Assembly: GCA_036583965.1 (NCBI GenBank)
Contig: JAZBQD010000019.1
Coordinates: 1,178,001 to 1,242,000 of the forward strand
Reading direction: 5' to 3'
Length of the DNA: 64,000 nt
DNA from: Prunella strophiata
Taxonomy: Eukaryota; Chordata; Aves; Passeriformes; Prunellidae
Numbering within the stretch: the first letter of the stretch is position 1; each line of letters starts with the position of its first letter. The translations under genes and the position numbers were made by a program. Below, piece by piece: positions 54,571 to 64,000 of the stretch. Under the pieces are notes generated by a model. That model made no database searches. It saw nothing but the letters and a program-made list of their open reading frames with translations, and was not told the origin of the DNA.

Positions 54571-57500
54571 CCATCCCCGGCTCCATCCATCCCTGCCCGG
54601 GTCCCCCATCCCTCCATCCCCGGCTCCATCCATCCCTGCCCGGGTCCCCCATCCCTCCATCCCCGGCTCCATCCATCCCTGCCCGGGTCCCCCATCCCTC
54701 CATCCCCGGCTCCATCCATCCCTGCCCGGGTCCCCCATCCCTCCATCCCCGGCTCCATCCATCCCTGCCCGGGTCCCCCATCCCTCCATCCCCGGCTCCA
54801 TCCATCCCTGCCCGGGTCCCCCATCCCTCCATCCCCGGCTCCATCCATCCCTGCCCGGGTCCCCCATCCCTCCATCCCCGGCTCCATCCATCCCTGCCCG
54901 GGTCCCCCATCCCTCCATCCCCGGCTCCATCCATCCCTGCCCGGGTCCCCCATCCCTCCATCCCCGGCTCCATCCATCCCTGCCCGGGTCCCCCATCCCT
55001 CCATCCCCGGCTCCATCCATCCCTGCCCGGGTCCCCCATCCCTCCATCCCCGGCTCCATCCATCCCTGCCCGGGTCCCCCATCCCTCCATCCCCGGCTCC
55101 ATCCATCCCTGCCCGGGTCCCCCATCCCTCCATCCCCGGCTCCATCCATCCCTGCCCGGGTCCCCCATCCCTCCATCCCCGGCTCCATCCATCCCTGCCC
55201 GGGTCCCCCATCCCTCCATCCCCGGCTCCATCCATCCCTGCCCGGGTCCCCCATCCCTCCATCCCCGGCTCCATCCATCCCTGCCCGGGTCCCCCATCCC
55301 TCCATCCCCGGCTCCATCCATCCCTGCCCGGGTCCCCCATCCCTCCATCCCCGGCTCCATCCATCCCTGCCCGGGTCCCCCATCCCTCCATCCCCGGCTC
55401 CATCCATCCCTGCCCGGGTCCCCCATCCCTCCATCCCCGGCTCCATCCATCCCTGCCCGGGTCCCCCATCCCTCCATCCCCGGCTCCATCCATCCCTGCC
55501 CGGGTCCCCCATCCCTCCATCCCCGGCTCCATCCATCCCTGCCCGGGTCCCCCATCCCTCCATCCCCGGCTCCATCCATCCCTGCCCGGGTCCCCCATCC
55601 CTCCATCCCCGGCTCCATCCATCCCTGCCCGGGTCCCCCATCCCTCCATCCCCGGCTCCATCCATCCCTGCCCGGGTCCCCCATCCCTCCATCCCCGGCT
55701 CCATCCATCCCTGCCCGGGTCCCCCATCCCTCCATCCCCGGCTCCATCCATCCCTGCCCGGGTCCCCCATCCCTCCATTCCCGGTTCTACCCATCCCTGC
55801 ATCCCTCCATCCCCGGCTCCATCCAGCCCAGCCCGGGTCCCCCATCCCTCCATCCCCGGCTCCATCCATCCCTGCCCGGGTCCCCCATCCCTCCATCCCC
55901 GGCTCCATCCATCCCTGCCCGGGTCCCCCATCCCTCCATCCCCGGCTCCATCCATCCCTGCCCGGGTCCCCCATCCCTCCATCCCCGGCTCCATCCATCC
56001 CTGCCCGGGTCCCCCATCCCTCCATCCCCGGCTCCATCCATCCCTGCCCGGGTCCCCCATCCCTCCATCCCCGGCTCCATCCATCCCTGCCCGGGTCCCC
56101 CATCCCTCCATCCCCGGCTCCATCCATCCCTGCCCGGGTCCCCCATCCCTCCATCCCCGGCTCCATCCATCCCTGCCCGGGTCCCCCATCCCTCCATCCC
56201 CGGCTCCATCCATCCCTGCCCGGGTCCCCCATCCCTCCATCCCCGGCTCCATCCATCCCTGCCCGGGTCCCCCATCCCTCCATCCCCGGCTCCATCCATC
56301 CCTGCCCGGGTCTCCCATCCCTCCATCCCCGGTTCTATCCATCCCTGCCCGGGTCTCCCATCCCTCCATCCCCGGCTCCATCCATCCCTGCCCGGGTCTC
56401 CCATCTCTCCATCCCTGGCTCTGTCCGTGCCCGGCGCTGGGCGGGCAGAGGCGGTGCCCACGTCCCCCATCTCTCCATCCCTGGCTCTGTCCGTGCCCGG
56501 CGCTGGGCGGGCAGAGGCGGTGCCCACGTCCCCCATCTCTCCATCCCTGGCTCTGTCCGTGCCCGGCGCTGGGCGGGCAGAGGCGGTGCCCACGTCCCCC
56601 ATCTCTCCATCCCTGGCTCTGTCCGTGCCCGGCGCTGGGCGGGCAGAGGCGGTGCCCACGTCCCCCATCTCTCCATCCCTGGCTCTGTCCGTGCCCGGCG
56701 CTGGGCGGGCAGAGGCGGTGCCCACGTCCCCCATCTCTCCATCCCTGGCTCTGTCCGTGCCCGGCGCTGGGCGGGCAGAGGCGGTGCCCACGTCCCCCAT
56801 CTCTCCATCCCTGGCTCTGTCCGTGCCCGGCTCTGTCCATCCCTGCCCGGGTCCCCCATCCCTCCATCCCCGGCTCCATCCATCCCTGCCCGGGTCCCCC
56901 ATCCCTCCATCCCCGGCTCCATCCATCCCTGCCCGGGTCCCCCATCCCTCCATCCCCGGCTCCATCCATCCCTGCCCGGGTCCCCCATCCCTCCATCCCC
57001 GGCTCCATCCATCCCTGCCCGGGTCCCCCATCCCTCCATCCCCGGCTCCATCCATCCCTGCCCGGGTCCCCCATCCCTCCATCCCCGGCTCCATCCATCC
57101 CTGCCCGGGTCCCCCATCCCTCCATCCCCGGCTCCATCCATCCCTGCCCGGGTCCCCCATCCCTCCATCCCCGGCTCCATCCATCCCTGCCCGGGTCCCC
57201 CATCCCTCCATCCCCGGCTCCATCCATCCCTGCCCGGGTCCCCCATCCCTCCATCCCCGGCTCCATCCATCCCTGCCCGGTCCCCCCATCCCCGGGTGCC
57301 CTGCCCGGTCAGAGGAGGGTCCCCGCGGTCCCCCCATCCCTCCATCCCCGGTTCTGTCCATCCCTGCCCGGGTCCCCCATCCCTCCATCCCCGGCTCCAT
57401 CCATCCCTGCCCGGGTCTCCCATCCCTCCATCCCCGGTTCTATCCATCCCTGCCCGGGTCTCCCATCTCTCCATCCCTGGCTCTGTCCGTGCCCGGCTCT

Positions 57501-57895
57501 GTCCGTGCCCGGCGCTGGGCGGGCAGAGGCGGTGCCCACGTCCCCCATCTCTCCATCCCTGGCTCTGTCCGTGCCCGGCGCTGGGCGGGCAGAGGCGGTG
57601 CCCACGTCCCCCATCTCTCCATCCCTGGCTCTGTCCGTGCCCGGCGCTGGGCGGGTAGAGGCAGTGCTTGCGTCCCCCATCTCTCCATGCCCGGTTCTAT
57701 CCATCCCTGCCCGTGCTCCCCCATCTCTCCATCCCTGGCTCTGTCCACCCCTGGCTCTGCCCGTGCCCGGCGCTGGGCGGGCAGAGGCGGTGCCCGCGTC
57801 CCCCATCCCTCCATCCCTGGCTCTGTCCATGCCCGGCTCTGTCCATCCCTGGCTCTGCCCGTGCCCGGCGCTGGGCGGGCAGAGGCGGTGCCCCG
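54571..57895. repeat. Composite minisatellite J, 43-bp and 66-bp monomers, ending at the SOUL/HEBP-family promoter
   Basis: The 43-bp units (ATCCATCCCTGCCCGGGTCC plus flanks) fill 54571-56410 and 56836-57290. The 66-bp units (containing CGCTGGGCGGGCAGAGGCGG) fill 56411-56835. The region 57290-57895 mixes both. The array is C-rich on the plus strand, G-rich on the minus. Each 66-bp unit carries GC-box-like GGGCGGG and GAGGCGG. Long ORFs on both strands are repeat artefacts. Confidence 0.96.
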
Positions 57896-57996
57896 CGCTG
57901 CCCCCCGCCCCCGGTCCCGGTCCCGGTCCGGTCCCTTGATAAGCCCCGCGGCCGCGGCGCGGCGCGGAGCGGGGATGGAGACGGGCGGGTTGCCGC
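57896..57996 (+). promoter_or_regulatory. CpG-rich promoter region of the SOUL/HEBP-family gene
   Basis: Bases just upstream of the ATG are extremely C/G-rich with many CpGs (GCGGCCGCGGCGCGGCGCGG) and no TATA box. A GATAAG motif is at about 57937. The CpG-rich stretch continues into exon 1. The composite minisatellite with GC boxes runs right up to it. Confidence 0.55.
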
Positions 57997-58204
57997 ATGG
58001 GCGGCGCGGGGCCCGGCGGCCCGGCCGCGATCACGCTGGAGGAGCTGGACGGGCTGGCCGAGGAGAGCCCCGACTCGGCGTACCACAGCCACGGCAGCAG
58101 CCTGGAGGAGGAGGCGGCCGAGCGCATGGACGACGAGGAGCAGGAGCGGCTGCTGAGCTACTGGCAGAGCGTGGGCAGGGGGCACCAGGTGGACGTGCCC
58201 CGAG
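57997..58204 (+). CDS. SOUL/HEBP-family gene exon 1
   Basis: The ATG at 57997 opens the frame that continues into exons 2 and 3. An upstream ATG at 57975 is in another frame. The donor is gtaagg at 58205. The exon is very GC-rich and codes for a Gly/Ala/Pro start followed by an acidic, probably disordered segment. It passes one base on. Confidence 0.75.
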
Positions 58205-61200
58205 GTAAGGCGGGGATGCGGGACTAGGGACGGGCTGGGGCTGCGGGACACGGCAATGAACACCCAGCCAAGTCCTGCGTGAGTCTGAGCCACCCGAGTC
58301 TGCCCTGAAGCAGCTAAAGCTGCACCCGGGGCGATGCAAAGCTTTCCACAAGGCAGGGAAGCGGCTGCAGCAGCGCTGGGGTGAGCTATTGGCACTAAAA
58401 ACAATCAATTAAGTCTGAAAACTCTCACTAAGTGACCCATTCGCACTAAAAACAATCACTGAGAGTTTTCAGACCTAATTAAAGAACCTATTCGCACTTA
58501 AAACAATCAGTTTGAGTTTTCAGACCTAATTAAGGGACCTATTTGCACTGGAAAACAACCAGTGTGAGTTTTCAGAGCTAATTAAATATTAAACTGACTA
58601 CCTGCAAAAGCATTCTTCCTAAAGATATCCCCTATGCAGTTCTTTAAGGAAAGAGGGCTGTGTTTGAAAACGGCACAGAGTAAACAAGTCAAAGGATTGG
58701 TTTGCTTTTGGCAGCGAGGCTCCTAGGCTCATCTTAGTCAGAAATCGGTTGTTTTCAATTTTAAGAAAGACTGGGGAATCTGAAAGACTGATGAGTCAGA
58801 GAACTCCCAAGGAGCAGCAGAGAGTCACCACAAGCTCAGCTCGGTCAGATTTAACTCTGCCCTGTCCTGGCCAGAGCAGCAGAGATCTGCAGCACCTCTG
58901 CCGTGCAGGGAACTCACCTTCCCCGAGGTGGGGAGAGCCAAGCCTGGCCCAGGCTGCACTGGACATTACCAGTGTTAAATTATTGCTCTTTAAAAACTCA
59001 TTCCTATATTCCAACACAGCAAATTGAGTCCATCCTCCTTTCCCAGCCACACCTTGAAGTCTCACCTTAACTCTGTAAAGCTTTAATGACAATTAACATG
59101 CTAAAAGAAGGGTAAGATCAGTCTGAGCAGAGCCCCCTGCCTTGCCTTGTTCCCCCTGCCCCTGCAGGGGTCTCTGGATGCCCAGTGCCACCCCAGTGTC
59201 AGTACTCACTCCAGCAGGCACGGGTTTGTGTCTGGAATGCTGCAGTCTGACAGCTCTGGGATCCCCAGGGCACAGAGGGTCTCTGTTTAACACTCCTGAG
59301 TGCAGCAGGAAACTGCACAGAATTACCTTCCCACAGAATTACCTGCTGCTCTGGCACTGGAATTCCCAAATTCCATGGGGAGGGGTACAAAGTCCAAGGA
59401 ATATGTCAAAAGGGAAGTGGGCTGCTCCTTGTCCCAGGGGGATTGCTCCTTCTGGACCAGGTTTTAGGTACACAGTTATACAGTACTACAGGTTTGCTCT
59501 GTGGCACTTGGCACATGTTACTAAAACCAAGATAGAGTAATACAAGACTTTTCTTCAGGTCCTGTCCAGGGCTGAAGTAGGAGGGGATTTTCCAGAAAGA
59601 GGAATCCCCCTGTGACAAGGAGCAGCCCATGTCCCTGCCTCTCTGCTCCCTGGGACAGCACCCAGGGAATGTTCAGGGTGGATTTTAGGAAAGGTTCTTC
59701 CCCCAGAGGGTGGAATCATCACTGGAAAGGCTCCCCAGGGAATGGGCACGGCCCCGAGGCTGCCAGAGCCCCAGGAGGGTTTGGACAGCACTGCCAGGGA
59801 TGCCCAGGGTGGGATTGTTGGGGTCTGGATGACCCCTGTGCATCACTGAAACCATGCCTGCAGAAAACACAATGTCCTTGTCCCTCTGCTGCCTGCCTGG
59901 CCCTGTGCAGGTGGAGCTCTCCAGACTGGGACAACACAAAGCACAGATTCACAAACTGAAGGATAAAACTCCCCAGAGGACTTTAATCAGTTGTAATCCC
60001 TGTCCTCTGCATTAACATGGAATGCAAAAAATATAACCCACCCCCACTAATTGATAAAGTAATCTAAAAATAGAGTTAACTTTTCTAGAGTCCCAAAAGC
60101 TTTCCTCATTCTGGGAAAATTCAGTGCTGAACTCTAATCCACTTTTATTTTTCCCTCAGCCTCCAAAGAGATCTGTTTACATGTCAGTTATTAGTTACAT
60201 TTTAAATGTTTCCCCGTGACATATTACAAAGGAAAAATGTTTACACTTAACTACAATGTAGCTTTTCCCCCTCCCCTTTGTTTAAGGGTCTTTACTATTC
60301 CAAATAGCCTTAAGGCTAAACCCCTGGACTGGATGCCAGGAGATGGAGGTTTGATTCCCAGCTCAGCTACAGATTTACTGAGTGACCTCGGCCAAGTTAA
60401 TTCTCCTGCATCTTAATTCTCCTCTCCTCTCAAACATGGATAATGCTCTCTTCCCCCATCATCCTGCCCCTTCCACCGAGACCCTGAGGCACCTCCAACT
60501 CCCCAAAAAGGGCCCTGGGAGCTGTAACTCCTCCTTCTCCTGCATGTCCAGTACACACCATGGGGCAGCAGGGCAGGAATTCACAGCCAGACTGTCAAAC
60601 ACTGCACAGAAAATCAGTTTCTAACCCTCTCAGTACACAAATGCCTTCATCACTTCAGCTCTGGAAGGCAAGGGACCAGCTCTTGTGGAAGAGAGAAGTT
60701 CCATTCCTCTGACTGATCTGTACCCAGAGTTTCCAAGCCTGTCTGTCAGGGATCACCTCCTCAGCAGAATTTATTCATGGCCTTCAGCTAGAATTGATGT
60801 CAGGGCAACCACAGGTATAACTGCACCTTTAGACATTAAACAGCCTCTGGAAACTCATTCCCACAGCAGTGTTTGCTTGAGCCTGCCAACAAGAGCAGCC
60901 AACCTCATTTCCTTCATGTGGATACACCTGAATCCAACAGCACGAGAGCCTGAATTGGGAATGTCCCCTGCCCAGGGCCAGGAAATGGGGCACAGCCAAA
61001 AGCTTTCCATGGACACTTGGGTAGCTGGAAATTTAGGGAATGGGAGAGGGAAACCCATTCCTAACAGCACAGGGGCAAAACCCAGGTAACCTCTCCTGGG
61101 AAAAGCTTTTTCCCTGCCTAGAGAAGAGCAAACAAGAGCAGCCACAAAGACCCCAGGGGAATGGAGCCCATTTCAGTCTCGTTTCTGCAGCCTGGAGTCT

Positions 61201-62503
61201 ATGTGGGAACTGTGTGCTTCTGTTGCAGACATGGCAGAGCCCATCCAGCAGCTGACCAGGAACAACAACCCCCAGGAGAGGCAGAGCATCCCCTTCACCC
61301 TGATCCAGCGCAAGGAGAAGGTACTGCTGCCCTCCCAGCTGCACACAGGGCTGCCTCCCAGCAATGGGGCTCCTTAGAAAGGCCTTTCAACCATTTGGGA
61401 TTCTGACCATCCAGTGCAAAGCATTGCAGCTGTGCCACTCCCTCTCAGCTGGAACATCTCATCCCTTGTACATGTGTAGTTTTCTTTTTTTGCAAGGTAG
61501 AAACTATCAGGCAAGCCAGAAGATGGCCAGGAATTACAGCCTTTGAGACATAATTAATTTAACAAAAAACCCCTCTTACTTTGCCATTTGAAATAAATTG
61601 CCCATTTTCTTCCCTTAAACTGGTGCATTTGCTCATTTACAGTCATGTTGATAAAACCTTAGCAAAGAGTACTTGAAAGAGATGAATATCTGAATTTAAA
61701 ACCAGAAATGTACTTCTGTATCACAGATCATTATCAAACAAAGCAGCAATTTATAAACCCATCTTATCCTCTAATAAAAAACTGAAATTAATGTACAGCA
61801 TATCGCTTCCAGCTCAGGCAATGTGCAAACAAATGTTTAACCTTAAATCAAAAACCACAAAAACCTTTACTGACCATATATGAGGATGTTCTGGCCACAT
61901 TTTTTTTAAATATATTTAAATAATTCATGCTTATAAATGCCACCATCTGAGTGTGTTTCATTTAAACACACTCAAGTGTGTTTAAATGAAGTTTGGGACT
62001 CCTGACTGTTTATGTTGAAAGCATTTTTTAATGTTACAGTATTGCTGTAACAACTGCAGCTAAAAAAATAAGGTTATTCAGTGTTAATTGCAACTAAATG
62101 TTTAATAGTGCCAGTCCAAAAGATAACAGATCCTTACTTAAAGGAGAACTACCCAGAAATCTGCTGAAGTCAGTTTTGATCCAAAATCAGCAGTGTATTC
62201 TTTGGTTTAAAGAGGAAGGATTAAAATTCATGCTTCTTTCAAGGTTATGTCGCTGAGGGCTGAAAAGATGCAGTTCTTGTGCTCAACTTGTATTTATTTG
62301 TTTGGCTGATGTTTTTAGATGATTAAATTACAATCCCAAATTCTTCTCTGTGTGTTTGCAGCTGGGAGACCTGCTCTATGAGAAAAGGCAGTATGGGAAA
62401 GCCAAGTGGGCTTGTATCAAAATGAAAGAGAAGCAGTACGAGCAGAGCATCTGCCTGGGGTTCATGAAGCTCATGAGGTACATCTGTGAGCAGAACTCCT
62501 CAG
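57997..62503 (+). CDS. SOUL/HEBP-family heme-binding protein gene, 5' part (3' end outside window)
   Basis: Three exons are seen: 57997-58204, 61229-61320 and 62362-62503, with consistent phases. The first exon is acidic ([20 protein letters not shown], then [20 protein letters not shown]). The third encodes [20 protein letters not shown] and then [17 protein letters not shown]. That segment resembles the beginning of the SOUL domain in HEBP1 and HEBP2 (Y-E-R--G-AKW----M-----I--GF-KL--YI---N). SOUL proteins bind heme or tetrapyrroles, or act through BH3-like contacts; which applies here cannot be told from half a domain. The N-terminal extension is longer than in HEBP1. I do not assign a symbol. 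A CpG-rich promoter lies just upstream. Confidence 0.75.
58390..58585. repeat. Diverged 51-55 bp tandem repeats with an inverted pair, SOUL gene intron 1
   Basis: GCACT(A/T)AAAACAATCA-like starts occur at 58392, 58443, 58495 and 58546. Arms 58407-58427 and 58460-58480 form a 21-bp inverted repeat with one mismatch; the inner 15 bp pair perfectly. Confidence 0.85.
59630..59845 (+). mobile_element. CR1 LINE 3' region, second subfamily
   Basis: AATGGGCACGGCCCCGAGGC and GATGCCCAGGGTGGGATTGT. In intron 1 of the SOUL/HEBP-family gene. Confidence 0.8.
60300..60460 (+). mobile_element. Ancient MIR-like (CORE) SINE
   Basis: GGAGATGGAGGTTTGATTCC then CAGCTCAGCTAC, TGAGTGACCTCGGCCAAGTT and AACATGGATAATG follow the MIR order: a tRNA-like B-box GTTTGATTCC, then the core GTGACCT-GGCAAGTTA block. 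In intron 1 of the SOUL/HEBP-family gene. Such copies are very old in birds. Confidence 0.7.
61229..61320 (+). CDS. SOUL/HEBP-family gene exon 2
   Basis: Acceptor GCTTCTGTTGCAG ends at 61228; donor gtactg at 61321. It encodes [20 protein letters not shown] followed by [10 protein letters not shown]. The phase fits exon 1 (one base carried) and exon 3 (phase 0). Confidence 0.8.
61957..61990. repeat. Perfect 16-bp inverted repeat with a 2-nt spacer
   Basis: Left arm 61957-61972 (TTCATTTAAACACACT), spacer CA, right arm 61975-61990 (AGTGTGTTTAAATGAA). Intron 2 of the SOUL/HEBP-family gene. Confidence 0.95.
62362..62503 (+). CDS. SOUL/HEBP-family gene exon 3, start of SOUL domain
   Basis: Acceptor TGTGTGTTTGCAG ends at 62361; donor gtaagg at 62504. 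It holds the first half of the recognisable SOUL domain and passes one base to an exon beyond the window. Confidence 0.82.
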
Positions 62504-62647
62504 GTAAGGGACACCTCAGCCCCACAGCAGTTAGAAAATTGTATTTCTGCCCTCACTCCTAATTAGGGAGATGCTTTGAGCAGCTTTTCCCAAATATACA
62601 CACTATAGGGGTGTTTTACCATGATACAGCCTTTCCAGAAAAGCAGA

Positions 62648-62750
62648 AATCATGGAGTGGTTTGGGTTGGAAGGAGCTTGAGTCCCAGCCAGTGCCACCC
62701 CTGCCATGGCAGGGACACCTCCCACTGTCCCAGGCTGTCCAAGCTCTCTG
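62648..62750 (-). mobile_element. CR1 LINE 3' fragment at the duplication boundary
   Basis: ATCATGGAGTGGTTTGGGTT followed by CCATGGCAGGGACACCTCCC. Its right part belongs to the duplicated block. Confidence 0.8.
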
Positions 62751-63041
62751 CTGTAAATCTGGCATTTGCTACAGCATTTGCAGGGTTTCATTTCCACAGC
62801 AGCACTGAAATCACCAGGCAGAGTGTGATACCAAAAGGGAGCAGAGTTTTCTGCCTCCTTCCCTTTAGTTCAAGATATTAAATTATCCCTGTCCCAATGG
62901 ACACGACAAATTTGTAGTTGAAGCATGTTTTCCAGCAAGATAATCCACTTTTAGCTCAAAATAATGGCAAATCCACCATGTCCTGGAGAGCTTGTGCCTG
63001 CCTGTAAAATGTGCACCTGTTGTCCAATGCAATTTAATCTG
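62695..63041. repeat. First copy of a direct duplication (959-bp offset)
   Basis: Bases 62695-63041 recur as 63654-64000 with no difference that I can see. The second copy runs off the window. The upstream junction lies inside CR1 sequence. Confidence 0.95.
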
Positions 63042-63597
63042 GTTTTCACTTCCAGACATCAGTGCTCATATTTTTCATCCTCCAGTTACTATCAAGTTTT
63101 GCCATGCTCAGTGCTCTGTGCTGTAATTGACTCAGCTCTTAAGTATCTTTCCAAGAAAATACAAACATTGATCACAAAAGCTTTTCCTTCCCCAGGTACC
63201 TTCCCCATTCTTTTACCACTTTAATGTGGTTTAAAAGTAATTTTAGCTCCAGAACTGCAGGGCTGTTATCAAACTGTGTAGAAGGGAAGCTCCCTCTGCC
63301 TCCTGCAGTCCAAACACACAACAGTGCAAAAAAATACTGCAACATTTGTAACACCAGCAAACCCTCAATGAACTCACAGAGCAGTTTTGTTCCCTTTTCT
63401 TACCTGCAGTTTTGTTCCCAAATATTTAAACTATGGCACAAAGTCAGTTTGAAGATGAACACAACTCTTTCAGGAGAGGGAAAAGACTTCAGGCAAACTC
63501 CCTGCCCTCCATGAAGAGGGGAGAGCTCACTAAATGCTGTATTTTGGACACAAATGCACAAAGATTTGCACACATACACACTCTACAAAGCACAGTG

Positions 63598-63715
63598 AAA
63601 TCATGGAGGTGCAGATGGTTTGGGTGGGAAGGGACCTTAAAGATCTTCCTGTTCCACCCCTGCCATGGCAGGGACACCTCCCACTGTCCCAGGCTGTCCA
63701 AGCTCTCTGCTGTAA
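63598..63715 (-). mobile_element. Chimeric CR1 LINE 3' fragment at the second duplication boundary
   Basis: Left part (GGTGGGAAGGGACCTTAAAG) differs from the copy at 62648; from 63654 on it is identical to it. Confidence 0.78.
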
Positions 63716-64000
63716 ATCTGGCATTTGCTACAGCATTTGCAGGGTTTCATTTCCACAGCAGCACTGAAATCACCAGGCAGAGTGTGATACCAAAAGGGAG
63801 CAGAGTTTTCTGCCTCCTTCCCTTTAGTTCAAGATATTAAATTATCCCTGTCCCAATGGACACGACAAATTTGTAGTTGAAGCATGTTTTCCAGCAAGAT
63901 AATCCACTTTTAGCTCAAAATAATGGCAAATCCACCATGTCCTGGAGAGCTTGTGCCTGCCTGTAAAATGTGCACCTGTTGTCCAATGCAATTTAATCTG
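63654..64000. repeat. Second copy of a direct duplication (cut by window end)
   Basis: Matches 62695-63041 base for base. The bases just before it (63598-63653) belong to a different CR1 version from those before the first copy. Confidence 0.95.

Larger units (their letters stand above)
58586..61228. other. SOUL/HEBP-family gene intron 1
   Basis: Holds one CR1 copy and the MIR-like SINE. The rest is unique and moderately AT-rich, with no exon recognised. Intron 2 (61321-62361) is AT-rich and carries the 16-bp inverted repeat. Confidence 0.55.

Noticed and set aside
54181..58208. Proline-rich and glycine-rich ORFs up to 1252 codons
   Set aside because: They are readings of the 43/66-bp composite array on both strands, with no splice or promoter support.

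Overview
This is vertebrate nuclear DNA, most likely from a passerine-type bird. The evidence is spliced vertebrate exons with GT/AG borders, about two dozen CR1 LINE 3' fragments in both orientations (some ending in the avian ATTCTGTG tail), one ancient MIR-like SINE, and a very high load of G/C-rich minisatellites. There is no prokaryotic gene content, CRISPR array, rRNA or recognisable tRNA.

Layout. (1) 1-12480, + strand: eleven exons of MIS18BP1 (KNL2), the centromere licensing factor. They cover the SANTA domain, a CENP-C-like motif and the start of the SANT/Myb domain. A 3.2-kb 30-bp array and a 2.3-kb 46-bp array lie in or after it. (2) 16551-48051, - strand, convergent with MIS18BP1: FANCM, a Fanconi anaemia helicase. 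The C-terminal exon sits at 16618-16747, and ten helicase-half exons with perfectly matching phases run from 48051 down to 26367. The central part, the nuclease-like domain and the N-terminal RecA1 exons are not visible. A 500-N gap (20186-20685) lies where the former would be. (3) 41122-41257, + strand: one clean FKBP3 exon stranded inside a FANCM intron. (4) 57997-62503, + strand: the first three exons of a SOUL/HEBP-family (heme-binding) gene behind a CpG-rich promoter. A 3.3-kb composite minisatellite ends about 100 bp upstream of its ATG.

About a third of the window is tandem repeat (monomers of 22, 24, 30, 32, 41, 42, 43/66, 46, 59 and 80 bp). Several arrays touch or grow out of CR1 copies. 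Those with monomers divisible by three, or lacking stops in every frame, produce spurious ORFs of 600-1200 codons, which I do not call genes.

How the genes relate: MIS18BP1 and FANCM are a conserved convergent neighbour pair in vertebrates and FKBP3 is FANCM's usual head-to-head neighbour, so the left two thirds is a recognisable but disturbed syntenic block. Missing exons and the misplaced FKBP3 exon coincide with arrays and the gap. Local misassembly is the first hypothesis and real rearrangement the second. No undescribed multi-gene system was found. The most interesting signals are minisatellite birth from CR1, a datable CR1 insertion into an array, the promoter-proximal GC-box array, two strong hairpins in the SOUL gene introns and the broken exon structure.
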